Shown here: positions 32,624 through 44,600 of the stretch, in pieces
Numbering within the stretch: the first letter of the stretch is position 1
How the letters are laid out: each line of letters begins with the position of its first letter
DNA from: Ampelocalamus luodianensis
Lineage: Eukaryota; Streptophyta; Magnoliopsida; Poales; Poaceae
Direction of reading: 5' to 3'
Assembly: GCA_036346255.1 (NCBI GenBank)
Contig: CM070618.1
Span: forward strand, 83,586,428 to 83,650,427
DNA: 64,000 nucleotides
Translations under genes and position numbers: made by a program
The notes under the pieces: model-generated
What the model was told of the DNA's origin: nothing
Databases searched by the model: none
What the model saw: only the letters and a program-made list of their open reading frames with translations

Positions 32624-34634
32624 ACAAAGTTGACGGTTAAGTGTGAGATAGTTAACAGAGAGAGGAGGAGAGAAGTTACTCCTGCTACTCCTGATGGTGA
32701 AAAATATTTAAGATTGAATGTCCTAGGAAGAAGTGCCTTTTGGTTGTAAGATGAGGTGAGATGGCTACGGAGGTAGGCGTGGTCGGTGTGGTGGAGCCGT
32801 TGCGCCCAAGTGATCGATGGAAGCGTTGATCGAGCGCGCGCGCGCGCGCACGGTGCTGTGCATGGTGTGGAGTGGGCGCGGCTGCTCCGTAGACAGGCCG
32901 TGGTCCCCTAGGAGCACGTGGTGGCGCCCCACTGGTGGGGCACGTGAAATCGTAGGCCTCCGGATTGGTGGGGTGCGAAGGAAGCAAATCCCTCGGGATC
33001 GCCTACGATTTTGTTATTAGTTTCCCGTTGCTCCTCCCGATGCATTGCGTAGCCGACGGCTACGCTGTGGCCTGTGGGAAGCGGGATTTGCTCACGCGGT
33101 TAAGCTCCGGCCTCCGGGGACGCAACTGCGCGTAGCAACCCAGCCTGTGCGAATTGTGATTGGGTTGGCGCATAGGACAGTGTGCCCCCACCGGGTGTCC
33201 TCCAGCTGCAACCGGGGGCTTGAATTTGTTCCCGTCCATCGCGAATACTGCCATGGCAGCCAAATTGGCCTTGAGGCATTTCGGCGGGCCTGCACGTCGA
33301 CGGCTAACCTGCAGGTCCTCGATGCCAAGAAATGGGTGCGTTTTTTAGTTACAACCCACGTAGCGTGGGCATGTGTTTTTTATCACTAAATATACCTATG
33401 TGTGCGTCACTATTCGTTAAAAAAATAGACACGAAAATAAGCACGGAAGGGTGAGGAGCCTGTGCTCGAAATGGGTGCGTTAACCAACTTATATACGTGT
33501 GGTGTTTAATTGGGCGCCTAGCTAGAAAGCCGATCTGCCCTGGATGCCATCCACTTGAATTCGTTATTTCAGCAATCCGATCACATAATCGGCGGCTTAG
33601 GTTAGGGTTTGCATAAGGGAACCTATGGTTAGTCAGGCGTGTATACCTTCATGTAATATCGCAGATACGTACGTAGAGTACCCTGGAGCGGCGTGCGGAC
33701 GATCGATGAGAAGCCCAGGCTAAGAAGAAGAAGCGAGAGATTAACAGCACAAAAATCCATCCAGATCTGCCGGTTGATGGCAAGAACAATCATGCAAGCG
33801 TTGTCTATGGCTCTATGGCCTGGCCCCGGCCGGCCGGCGACCCAGCGCGCGCGCCGCGGGGCCAGTCCCGAACAGGAACCTCACATCATCACAGGCCACC
33901 GACACAGTGGCGCCGATCGAAGTATACGTACGTGCGTACACAGTACAGAGCGGCGATCGACATGACAAGTCGTTTGCTGGTCCGGTTCGAGCCCAATCGA
34001 TCAATAATAGCCGGCCCAGACGGGCACGGCTTCCTGCGGTGCACCCGATCGCGCGCGTCCCGTCTAGCGTAGCCCCGCACGGTTCTGCAACGTGAATGTG
34101 TGGGCCATCGATCTGCCGAGAGACAGGCAACAATACGTACGGTACGGATCTCGAGTCTAGAGTCTTGACATGCATCTACTCCATCTGTAGGCTCGTAGCA
34201 GGTCGAGTGGTTTCGATGGCGATGGTACGTTGCAACTCCAGACTCCATCACATGTGGATAGGTGAGGTACTACTAACAACTGAGCGAACCACCGTCTTCC
34301 TGGCCTTAATCGCCATCAACCGCAAATTTGACTTGCTCGCGCGATCCGAGCAAAGCCTGCGTGATCTGCTACAGTCTTTGGCAAAATTGGCAGTTTTCGA
34401 TTTGTAATAGCAAAATTAGCCCTCGTTTGCACAAATTTGTAAAAATGGCATCACAACGGGCTTCTACCCCGCTTCTAGTCCGCATAAGCCACACCTGTTG
34501 TGCTCCCAGTCCGCGGCAGTAGCGTGTCTGTCCATGGTGTCCACATGCGCATACTATCCTCTCGTGGACTGGGAGCGCGGCAAGTGGCTTTCGCGGATTG
34601 GGAGTACAGTAGAGGACACGTGACGTCTGCCTAG
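32624..34634. other. Intergenic sequence, no gene recognised
   Basis: Contains a (GC)n run at about 32835-32849 and a possible degenerate Helitron-type hairpin CCCACGTAGCGTGGG at 33355-33369. Inverted copies of GCTCCCAGTCCGCG lie near 34500 and 34565. Nothing coding is supported; the GC-rich ORFs have no family resemblance. Confidence 0.4.
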
Positions 34635-37600
34635 TGTAACATCCTTAAAATACCAAAGTTGGGGTAATTTTGAACTTTTTATATAAATCAAACAATTGAA
34701 TTCTATGTAAGCTGCAACTTGTGAGAATTTTCAAGAAAATCACGGAGCATATAAAATCCTGAAAAAATTACATAAGAGACCATACCGTGTCATAAACCTT
34801 CACAAAAAAATTATAAATTTTGGAGGCTGTTTGATAGGTTCACAAATTTGGACAAGACTCAACCAGTTTTGGAACATCAAAAACAATTTTGAATTCCCGC
34901 CGAACTATTGGACCACATCTGAGCCAGCCCAAAACCCATCACCAACTCCAGCCCACGCCAGCACGTGCTCGCCCTCTCACTGACGTGTGGGCCCCACTTG
35001 CCAGGACCATTCTTCCACCTCACCTTCGCCCTCGCTCGCCACCTCGCCAGCGCCAGCACTGCTCTGCCCACAGTTTTTCCTTCGTCGCTCACCCTTTTCG
35101 ACACTCACCTACCTCCATCACCTCTGCGCTAGCTCCGCTCATACTAACCATCCCCTTAATGGCGCCCAACCCCCGCGCTGGCGGAGACGCCAAAGCTAGA
35201 GCACGAGTTTCTCGCCTGGGCGCATCTTCTCGCCACTCATCTCATGCAATTCTCATAGCTACTTAAGCTTCCAAGCGCGTCACAAACTCTCAAGCTCACC
35301 CCTCGTTCGATCTCATGCCTTCTTCAAGCTCCAAGCTCCTTGAATCACCGAGATTGAGAACGTCATTCTCGACGAAGATGAACAAGCTTCACAACACCAT
35401 CTTCTCAGGTGAGCTTCCTTGCCCTCACCAACCGCGTCACCATGCGTCCCTTACCTCGCTGATGCTTCTTCTATGCTTGATGTAGCTCCAGGAACCCTGT
35501 AGCGAGGACAAGTTGTCATCTTCTTCATCTCCGGTGCACACTCTGTTCTGGACCTCTGTATTCCCGACGTACTGGTGAGCTTGAACCTCACCTAACCGCG
35601 TTATTTCGTGTCCTATACTTCATTGATGCTTCTATCTCGGTTGATGATGATCCACACGCAGAGAATCCCACGAATCAACCTTCTTCCTCATTTCTGGCCG
35701 CCGCAACCCTTTTCCAATTAGCAGCCACCTCGGTGAGTCTCTGGTCGATTCCTTCCATCCCTACCATCGTCCGAGTGCCTGCGAGCTAATGCGCACCTCC
35801 TTGTAGCTGCTCCATCACCACATCACGTTGTCACCGAGAGCCTCCTTTGCACCGCCACTGCTTAACGTCGCCAAGCCGCTCCGGTCATCCCCCAACGCCT
35901 TCAAGAACCTTGGTGAGCTTCTAGTAGTCTCCTAGAGATTTTACGAGCATTAGATCAAAGGATTAGTTAGTATAGCTTGCACTTCGTCATAGCCGACCAT
36001 GGCACCGCCGTAGGAAGCTTTGTCACTGCCACTCCGGTGACCATTGGTCCCCGAGCCACTACAAGTAGCACCGTAGTAACTTTCTAAAGCCAATGCACAC
36101 TTTCTTTTGCCAACGATTTGTCTCAATCGTGAAAACCACCTTGAGCCTGAGAAGCTCTGCTGCTCATCTCCGGCGTAGCACCGCCTCCGGCCATCTCTCC
36201 GGCCTCTACCAGTCTACCACCACCCGGTGGCATCGTCGTCGAGAGAGGAACTCATTTTGGCCATTCCCGAGCTTCGTCGTCGCTCCAATCGCTGGCAACG
36301 AGCTCGCCACGGCGCTCGTCCATGAGCACAGCTCCCTCTCTCTCTCTGCGCTAGTGGGCCTATGTGTTTAAAAGTGTAATTAACGCGAAGTAACAAAGGT
36401 TAAATGTAACCAGAGTATGACTTGTGGGACCAGCCGAAAAGGTTAAAGGAAATCTAACTTCAAACGTTATTAGTAAATGAGTCTATGACATGTGGGACAA
36501 CCTTTATTTTATAAATAAAAATCCAGAAAAGAAAACCTTAAGCAACTAACAAGTAGATCCCACCTCTAAGTTAATAAAAAAACAGGAAGTTTAGAAAAGC
36601 GCTTTCGGTTAGAAGACAATGCGCTTTCTCTACTGGAAAGCGTAAATCTCAGTAGAACTCTGAGGAAAATACACTTCCTCTGTTGAAAGTGTAAACCTCA
36701 GCAAATACGCTTTCGACATCAGCCTTTTTTATTTTCTTGAATTTTCAAACCGAAACAAATTAAAACATTAATAACTTTTGCATACAAACTCCAAATCAAA
36801 TTATTTTTTATATAAATTCGTTTAAAATCATGCTCTACCTGAATATGCAAAAATATTTAGATTTTATTGATGTTGAAATTATTTAGCTATATTTAATTTG
36901 CTTGGCTCTTTTGAATAGACGTCGATTGTTCAAGTGAATTTTACAACGACTCTCCATCCTCTTATTCAAAGCAACCAGAGTAAGGCAAGCACTTCTTTTG
37001 ACCATATTGAACATACTATTTTAACTATTGTACTTCTTTTTGTAAAATATATTATGCATGCATGTATGTTTGATTAAAATTACTATATTCGGGGATAATG
37101 GTAGTCGAAATCCTATTCGATGCATGAACCTCCTTAGAATATGTTTGATTATGTCAATTTGGGAAATTTTGAGTGCAAGTATCGCACAATTGCTTAGTCA
37201 AGCTATAGTCTTTACTAAAATTTGCTACAAGTATGACATGATGAACATGAAATTGTGAGTTTTTGAAATGATGGTCCAGATGGGTTTACCTCTGTTATTT
37301 TGTATAAAAAAACTTAGTTTGTGACACGGGCGAGTTATATTATGTTTTGATAAGTGTGAGAGGTGTATCTCACAAGTAGATAGGGGGAGATTCTCGTTCG
37401 GATCAATTAAGGACCGACATGTGCCGGTATAGGACAGCATTAGCTAATTAAGTCATTAAAAACCAACCTTGCACGTTGGTAGGCCGTGAGTAGTGCGAGC
37501 ATAACCGGTGTAGGTATGTTCGAAGATGCTCCCTTCACCACGGTGTCGGGCATAAAGCTTGCCGACACAACAGTGAATGCCTTATTGAGACGGGGGTGTA

Positions 37601-38247
37601 CCCGGGTGAAGTGAGAGTGTTCATTCGTCAAGCTAGTGCAAGGTTAGGACTAGGTGATGTAAAGGCTTCGATACGTGCTCTAAACTGCTTATCAAAGGTA
37701 GTGAGCGGTGGTAACTGCTCTTTAAATTTCTGTTGCAAAATACTTCATATTGATATTACAAATAAAATTTGCTTAATGCTGAAAACAACTTGTAGCATAG
37801 AGTCTCATCTCTTGTTAGCCTTGCATTTATACAAATTTTGAGATATACTACAAGTCCTGCTGAGTGTACAATATACTCAATCTTGCTTAAATTGTTGTTC
37901 AGAGTTAGAGAATGATCCTACACCGGACGACGTCTTCGTTGCACCGGGAACCGGTGGGTTCGGTGACAGGTATTTCTAGGACTTGCCTCTTGTCGGTTGC
38001 CTGAGGGTTCGAATGGGCATGCTGCTGGGATTTACAACTCATTATACAAATTTTGCTTTCGATGTTACATTTGCTACTTCTGATACTTGAGCTTTTATTT
38101 AGTCGGCCGATCTTTGTATTGTAAATAATGTAATCGCTTAAGTTATGTACCATATTTTCTTCATTTTTTGAGATTAAGTATTTGCTTGTTGCTCGTCGCT
38201 CGACCCTTTCTGATAGCTTTCCCCCGAAGGGCGTGTAATTTGTCACA
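34635..38247 (+). repeat. TGTAACATCC-type LTR, probably solo or truncated
   Basis: It starts TGTAACATCCTTAAAATACC. The distal block ATACGTGCTCTAAACTGCTT...AAGGTAGTGAGCGGTGGTAA (about 37671-37714) matches the LTR at 23619-26545. The right end is set at GGGCGTGTAATTTGTCACA, a TG...CA-like terminus, but no TSD supports it (left flank CCTAG is not found on the right). Multiple GTGAG donor-like sites occur in 35400-35950. No PBS or polyprotein follows directly. Confidence 0.55.
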
Positions 38248-38269
38248 TGCTTTTGTCATTATTACCATA

Positions 38270-38700
38270 GTCGTAGTTAATCAGTCTTAGTCAGCTAATC
38301 GTAATTAAATAGTTTAGTTGTAATTAGTTAGTTTACTGGTAATTAATTAGTTTAGTGGTAAGTACGTAGTCATTATTAGTTTACTAGTTATCAGTACGAC
38401 ACATTAAATTAGTGGAAATGAACTACTCGTAATTGATCAGTATGACATATTAAATTAGTTGTAATTGGTTAGTTTAGTGGGAATTAATCGGTCATAATTA
38501 GTTAGTTTATTCGTAAATAATAAGTTTAGTCGTAAATAATTAGTCGTAATTAGTTTAGTGGTTATCAGTCCGACATATTAAATTAGTAGAAATTAACAGA
38601 TAACAATTTGTTTAGCGGTAAATAATTACTCGTAATTAATTTTAAAAAATTATTGGTAATTAATGAATTATTTGTATTTAATTACACATATGTAATCCAT
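38270..38700. repeat. Degenerate AT-rich direct repeats (TTAGT-TAATTAGT type)
   Basis: Short units such as GTAATTAATTAGTTTAGTGG and GACATATTAAATTAGT recur at irregular spacing, several times each. This may be a terminal or subterminal part of the adjacent MULE relic. Confidence 0.5.
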
Positions 38701-38729
38701 CACTTCATGCAATTTTTCGTATTTAATTA

Positions 38730-39503
38730 TACATATGTACCGCGGATGGGGGTTGTTGTGGCTTTAGGCAATTTCGAACATGCAAGACTTGATGGTGTTT
38801 GATGGCTATGGTCTCGTACAGGCCGGACCCGTTGGGTTGGACCTGTCGAGATGCTAGTACAAGGTGTGTGGTGCCGCTCTATCACCGCGATCGTTGAGGA
38901 GACATGGACCCGCACTGTTAGTTATTTCGTCAATAGAACCACTGCAACCAAGCGACAGATAGAGGAAGGTAAGCAATGGTCCGAGAACATGTAGAGGCAC
39001 ATGGACCAGAAGATAGAGAAGGCCCGGATGCACGACATCTGGGTGATCGATGGCCTCAGGAGGAAGTATGAGATCAGGTTTCGACAGAAATATGTGAACA
39101 ATCTTGCCAGGGGGGAAAGGAAACAGGCATGCATCCTGGGTGATGTGGCGACATGCACCTACAAAAGTCGAAGCTCATACACAAGCCATGCTCATATGTG
39201 TATAAGGCATGTGCGCAGATGTCTACGCCGTACATCTCCGAGTACTACAACATGCAGCACATTTTCGGTACATGAAGTGGAGAGTTTCACTCGTACAGCT
39301 TGGACATGAACTACAAGGATCATTGGTCGGACAGGGTGCAATGGGGCCCGAACAAGGCCTTGAAGACAATAGGGATGGGACGACGGCAGTCGCAGCGCTT
39401 TCGGAACGACATGGATGCCAGCCAACGTACCAGTATTAGCCGCACAATTAAGTACAGGATATGCAAGACCCCTGGGCACTCAATGAATGACTGTCCCAAA
39501 TAG
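38730..39503 (+). pseudogene. MULE (Mutator-like) transposase C-terminal region, degenerate
   Basis: Readable blocks on the plus strand include VEETWTRTVSYFVNR, KARMHDIWVIDGLRRKYEIR and GDVATCT. A SWIM zinc finger follows after a frameshift (KLIHKPCSYVYKACA), then DMNYKDHWSDRVQWGPNKAL and a zinc knuckle, KYRICKTPGHSMNDCPK, ending at TAG (39503). The knuckle lacks its first cysteine (Y in its place). At least one frameshift and one internal TGA (in the GT-SGEFHS segment) break the frame. The layout resembles the C-terminus of MuDR-type transposases. The catalytic DDE core is not visible upstream, so the copy is 5'-truncated. Confidence 0.68.
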
Positions 39504-39564
39504 ACCGAGCTCGTCTAGTCGTCATTCAGTGTCATAATTTAATGTATTATCTGCCCTGTTTACA

Positions 39565-39915
39565 TCATTATTATGTTTTTCACTATACGGTGCACTTACA
39601 TCATGGAATCGTAGAACATAGACGACTTCGACATACGACACCGACGTGGGAAGTACCGCAACAAGGGGAAGGGGAAGGCTCCTTCGACCGAGACCGGCAA
39701 TCACAGACATGAGTTATGTACAAGTTACATACTTGTTACGTTTGTTATTATACGATCCGCTTACATTCTTGTTAAGTTTTTCACTCTTGTTACAACGAAA
39801 CTTCTACGATAGCAGAATTTATATCCTTGTTACGTTTTTCACTATACGGTGCACTTACGTCATGGAATCACGGGACATGGATGACTTCGACTTACGACAT
39901 TATGGAAGGGGCAGT
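39565..39915 (+). repeat. Direct repeat, two copies 260 bp apart
   Basis: The block TTTTTCACTATACGGTGCAC, followed by TTACRTCATGGAATC and GACTTCGACWTACGACA, occurs at about 39574-39640 and 39834-39900. A weaker partial copy of its left part lies near 39735. The first copy continues into a basic peptide (RGKYRNKGKGKAPST). Confidence 0.65.
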
Positions 39916-39977
39916 GGCTATGGCGCTGTAGAGACTAGTTGCAAACAGCATTGCATAGATGATACATAGGATATTCT

Positions 39978-40260
39978 TTGTTAATTTATCGGTTCAATGT
40001 GGATGACATTCTTTAACACTACATTATACTAGAGGCTAGATAGGCTTGTACATGACCAACTGAGGGAAATGCGTGCCACACATATCATATAACAGCATAT
40101 TGTATCCTTCAAAACGTGCACGAGTCGGAGGCTGCGGTACATTTTTATATGATCTGTTTGCCACACATTTCCCTCAGTTGATTCATGTACAAGCTTATCT
40201 AGCCTGTGGTACAATACTTTAAAAATATCATCCACATTGAACTGATAAATTAACAAAAAT
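39978..40260. repeat. Long inverted repeat (about 110-bp arms, about 55-bp loop)
   Basis: Arm 1 (39978-40091) contains TTAATTTATCGGTTCAATGT, GGCTAGATAGGCTTGTACAT and AACTGAGGGAAATGCGTG. The complement of arm 2 (40147-40260) contains the same blocks in the same order with few differences. A transcript would fold into a long hairpin. It lies between the two ORF relics of the MULE-like element. Confidence 0.8.
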
Positions 40261-40454
40261 GTCATATTTAATCGGGGTACGTGTGATAACACCTCCTCCT
40301 ACTTCATCCCAATTCTAAAGTACCTTAGTAGGGTAGGTAGAGCTTAATGTAAATAATGTTTGCTTAATTGAATTTCTTAAATTAAAAAAACTGATGGAGT
40401 CAGCATCGGGACTCTCCACACCACCCTCTTTCTAGCCTTACTACTCTACACCAC

Positions 40455-40780
40455 CTTTTCATACCGATATGACAACACACTGCGACGCTTACTTTTCAGA
40501 CTGACAAGACCACACTCGCCTCGCAACCTTTTCAGACGGAAAAGATAGGCCCCTGTCAAGCCACAAGCAGCCACTTTTGCACATCAATATGACAACGTAT
40601 TGTGACGCTGTGACACTTACTTTTCATACTAACAAGAACACACTCCGCCACGCGACCTTTTCAGGACGAAAAGACCGCACCCTGTCACGCCACACGCTGT
40701 CACTTTTGCATATCAATAAGATAACACACTACGACGCTAACTTTTCAGAATGACAAGACCGCACGATTCCTACTCAGAGC
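40455..40780. repeat. Tandem repeat, three units of about 119-130 bp
   Basis: The block ATATGACAACACACTGCGAC, with CTTACTTTTCAG and ACAAGACCACACTC, recurs starting near 40468, 40588 and 40716. The GACAAGACC / CCTTTTCAG-CGAAAAGA core is internally palindromic. Non-coding. Confidence 0.7.
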
Positions 40781-40928
40781 CGCTGCCTAACGAGCGTGAA
40801 ATTTCTTCAACTGGATTACAATTCAGCTGCGTACGCAGGGCCGCCTCGACATATAAGTACTACCCCCTTCCACGCTGGGTTCTCTTGCATCAAGACTTTA
40901 ACACAATCTCGCTCGGATAGAGAACCAA

Positions 40929-41625
40929 TGGGACAAAATCCGCGAACTCGCAAGGGGTGATGTGGCTCGGGAGGAACAAAGAGAGCGTGCCATGAGGGGG
41001 CCTCCCCGCAATGACGTCCCCCATAGCAGCAACCCCTACTTGAACATTCCAACCGAGCATTCACCGCAACACCCGCCCGAGGGAGACGCCCCTCTATTGG
41101 TGTAAGGACACATGCAAGTTCTTCAAGTCCAAGGAGCAGCTTAGCTTGGGCGTATATTACTGGGGTTGTGTGAACTACTCCTGTGACTATCCCGACTGCT
41201 GTTGGAACACGGGCCGCTATCGGCAGCCGATAAGGACCGATTACAGTATATGCTACTACCATTTCTCTTTTAAAGTACGCACTAACAACCTCTCCCATCT
41301 ACCGTAGTTCCCAGATCCGTTATATGTCTATCGCAAGTGGATCGACCAAGGGATCCACCCACACGACCAGTGGCGTCTCGATTGCGAGGAGTGGGATGCC
41401 AAGAGGGACCGCGAGAAGAGGGACGAGGAGCGCCGTAACAAAGAGCACAACGAGCATATCCAACGGGAGACACAAGCTCATCTTGAGGAGTGCAAGCGTA
41501 GGGAGCATGAGGCTCGTGAGAGGGAGCGCAAGAAAAAGCGGGAAATGGCGGCCAAAACCAAGGCGGCCGGGGAGGAGTACAATGTCGAGCTCGCAAGTAA
41601 GGGCAAAAAGCCCCGGTCCACATAG
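40929..41625 (+). pseudogene. Second TE-associated ORF: putative zinc-binding (GRF-like) segment plus charged coiled coil
   Basis: Segment 1 reads WDKIRELARGDVAREEQRER and GPPRNDVPHSSNPYLNIPTE. After a +1 frameshift near 41095 it continues YWCKDTCKFFKSKE and GVYYWGCVNYSCDYPDCCWN, a cysteine-rich stretch. A likely intron (about 41206-41307, ending CCGTAG) separates the last exon, 41308-41625: DPLYVYRKWIDQGIHPHDQW, then a long Arg/Lys/Glu-rich coiled coil and TAG. I recall similar proteins annotated near grass transposons as GRF-type zinc-finger proteins, but the function is unknown. It follows the MULE transposase relic on the same strand, so it may be that element's second gene. Not functional as it stands. 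Confidence 0.6.
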
Positions 41626-44600
41626 TAGGTCAAGCCATTCCGTAGTAGTCCCCCGTCCTACCCACCATGTTAATCCTATCTCCTAAAGGCATGTATACTT
41701 ACATGGTCTGGATGCTTGTGTCGCAGTGTACCGTAACGATGTGAAAATGAATGATCCAAACGTAACATGAAATTCTATGCTGCTCTATATTGTATATCGG
41801 CATCTCCAATGGAGTTACAATGCAACTTTTTTCTCATACATTCCAAGTCACATGAAATCATGAAACCCTAATTTCTGAAACCTAAAATCCAAATATTCGT
41901 GTCCTAAATCCTAAATTTTTGACACAATTCCAAAACACATATAAAATTGTCAAAACATTACACAATCAATCCCACTACGTGAGGAGCCTTCAAAATAAAA
42001 TTCATAATTTTTGGAGCCCATTTTCTACATTTACAAATTTGTACAAACAATACACTTATATAAAATTACGAGAAAAATTCAGAACAAATAAAATTATGAA
42101 AAATTTACCCAAGGAAGTACACTACGCCCGGAGGCTCCACATAAAATTTTATATTTTTTTGAACTTATTTGCTATATTTTAAAATTACTACAAATAGCAC
42201 CAAAATCAGGAAGAAATCCTAATTTCTCTTGCTAAAACCTTAATTTCCGAGAGGAGAGAGAAGAAGAGGGGGCACTGCACGGTGGCCATGCGGCAAGGGG
42301 CAGACGGCGAACGGGGAGGTCCTGCTGCTCGGCAGAAGGCCATTTCTGCCCAAAAAAAATTTGAAAACAGTCATTCTCGTAAATACGAACCGAAAAAACA
42401 CCAATACGGCAAAAAAAAATCCCTGATAGCTAACCAGCTAGTTTTATTGTTTGGGTATTGATTCGTCCTGCTGTGCTGTCCAGTCGTAACACACAAGCAC
42501 GCGATTGAATGCGATGGATGCGGCCGATCGTTCGATGGATCGCACGCTAGAAATAGATTACTTGCACGGGCTCCTCCGGCCGTGCTATGATTGGGGGCCG
42601 CGTACTGTTACAGCTTGTGTACCGCGTACTGTTGACGCCGCTGATCAGTCAGTCCCTGACCCTGACGGGCTTGCATTGTACTGTGTTTGTGTCACGGTGG
42701 GCTTGAAAAGAATGGACTGCCAACTTGCTCCGGCATTGTGGGCCTTCAGAGACTTGAGTGAATTTACGACTAGTTTGTGTTGCTCCAACTCTTCTGTTAG
42801 AAAATAAAGGACTTGGATACTGTTCTAGCACATCTTTATGTATTTATTTTTTTAAAAAAGAGTTACTACTGTTCTAGTGATTAGCTGCACTGTTGCAGTA
42901 CTACAATATGAACATGTTGCACAAGATTAGTTCACTGCATTCCACCCCTGCAGGTGCCAAGTTCCCGTCAACATTCGAAGGATTTCGGTAATAACTGTGG
43001 AAAGCATTCTGATTTTGTCGAGAGAGACAGAGAGCGCTTTGTGTATGCCGTAGCTACCACAAAACTGTGAGGTAAGCATTAATGTATAGGATCAGCTCAA
43101 ACATATATAGGAAGGGCCTGTACAAGTCGGAGAAAGTTGAGTGTTATGTTCTGGGAAGAGTCCTCCAGGTCAAGTACGGGCACTGCACAGTATACGTATT
43201 ACGGGTTCAGTCTCTGTATACCTATGAATGATGGGCGTTGAGTCTACATATCATTACTTCATTAACAGGCAAAAGAGTACATACAGGACTGACGATCGAT
43301 CCTCCTCATTCAACTGTGTTGTCTTCATGATATACAGGTCAGGGGTAGGTACAGTGTACTTCTATCATTCGACGAATGATTTGTACTCCTATTCACATAC
43401 ATAAACCAAGTTTTCCATGGGCTAAGTTTGACACACGGCAGTAATGTTTTCTGATAGTCACTCGCAGTGCAGATTGATACTGTCACAGTAGTAAAGAAGT
43501 TGCTTGTGACCTTTTGCAAGCGAGAGCTAGCTAGCCAAATCGATTCAGTGATCAAACTGGCTTATAGAAAGAAAACCTTCAGATCTACCTGATGGATCGA
43601 TGCAGTGTGCAGCTCTCTTTTCCTTTAAGAGTTGAAAATACTGCAGCTTTCACCACAGAGAGGTGGGGCCAAAGCTTAGTCGCACCAATGATTTGCTGGG
43701 ACAGAGTAGCTAGAGTTGCTTAAGCTACACTCTTCTGCGAGCTGCACATCAGTCACACACACACTCAGAAGTAGTATGAACAATCATAATATGGCCTATT
43801 CCAATTAATTGCTCAGTGGGAAAAAATGGGCAGGCAGTGCAGTAATGCAGGCCAGCATCGTGGCAAGAGCTACAGTGACTTGTACAACCATGCATTGATT
43901 GGACTGTTGCGTGGATGGATTAGTTGGAGGCTTGGAGCGAACAAACAAGGGCAATGCGCTGGCATTCGTGCATGGACCCGGACCCCAACAGACTGATGCA
44001 CGTACGGCGAACCGCATGCATGCAGATGCAGGTGCGGTGCGTGAGAAAGCAGCCCGCGCGCGATGCTTTGTCCGTTACCCTTGCATCGGAACGACAGATT
44101 GGGATTTGGAGGATGGAAGAACAATACGTGCTTGTAATGTGCATGGTTGCGCGCAGCTGCAGAGTTTCTGCGTGAATATCAGTATATCACTGTTATATCT
44201 CCTCGCATGCAGTACAAAGATATCACTATTTATGCTTCCTCAACTGCGAATCGGGTTATTAGAGACTTAATCAGGGGAATTGCCGAATGTTCAATTAATC
44301 ACTTCGCATCGATACGTACGTGCTTTCGATGTTAATTTCCTGGTGTTTCATATCTCCCGTTCAGTCTTGCATTGATAGTTACGCCTTTCTGGGACGACGT
44401 ACATGGACTACCTGGTATATATTGATGTACGTATTTCCGAGAGCTCCCTTTCCCTCACATGAAACAGTTGTAAGTACGTACGTCACGGTGCAACTGTACA
44501 TGATTTCCCGGGGACCATATGCGACGCCAGCATGGCACTGACGTGATGGTGTTGCATCTCATAATCCCTTCCTTGAAACCCAATCAACAGGGACAAGCGA

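Noticed and set aside
33355..33388. Hairpin CCCACGTAGCGTGGG as a Helitron 3' end
   Set aside because: The expected CTRR followed by T is not present at the right distance, and no 5' end was found.
38241..38251. TSD for the LTR starting at 34635
   Set aside because: The left flank CCTAG has no match near any TG...CA-type right end; the right boundary is therefore only approximate.
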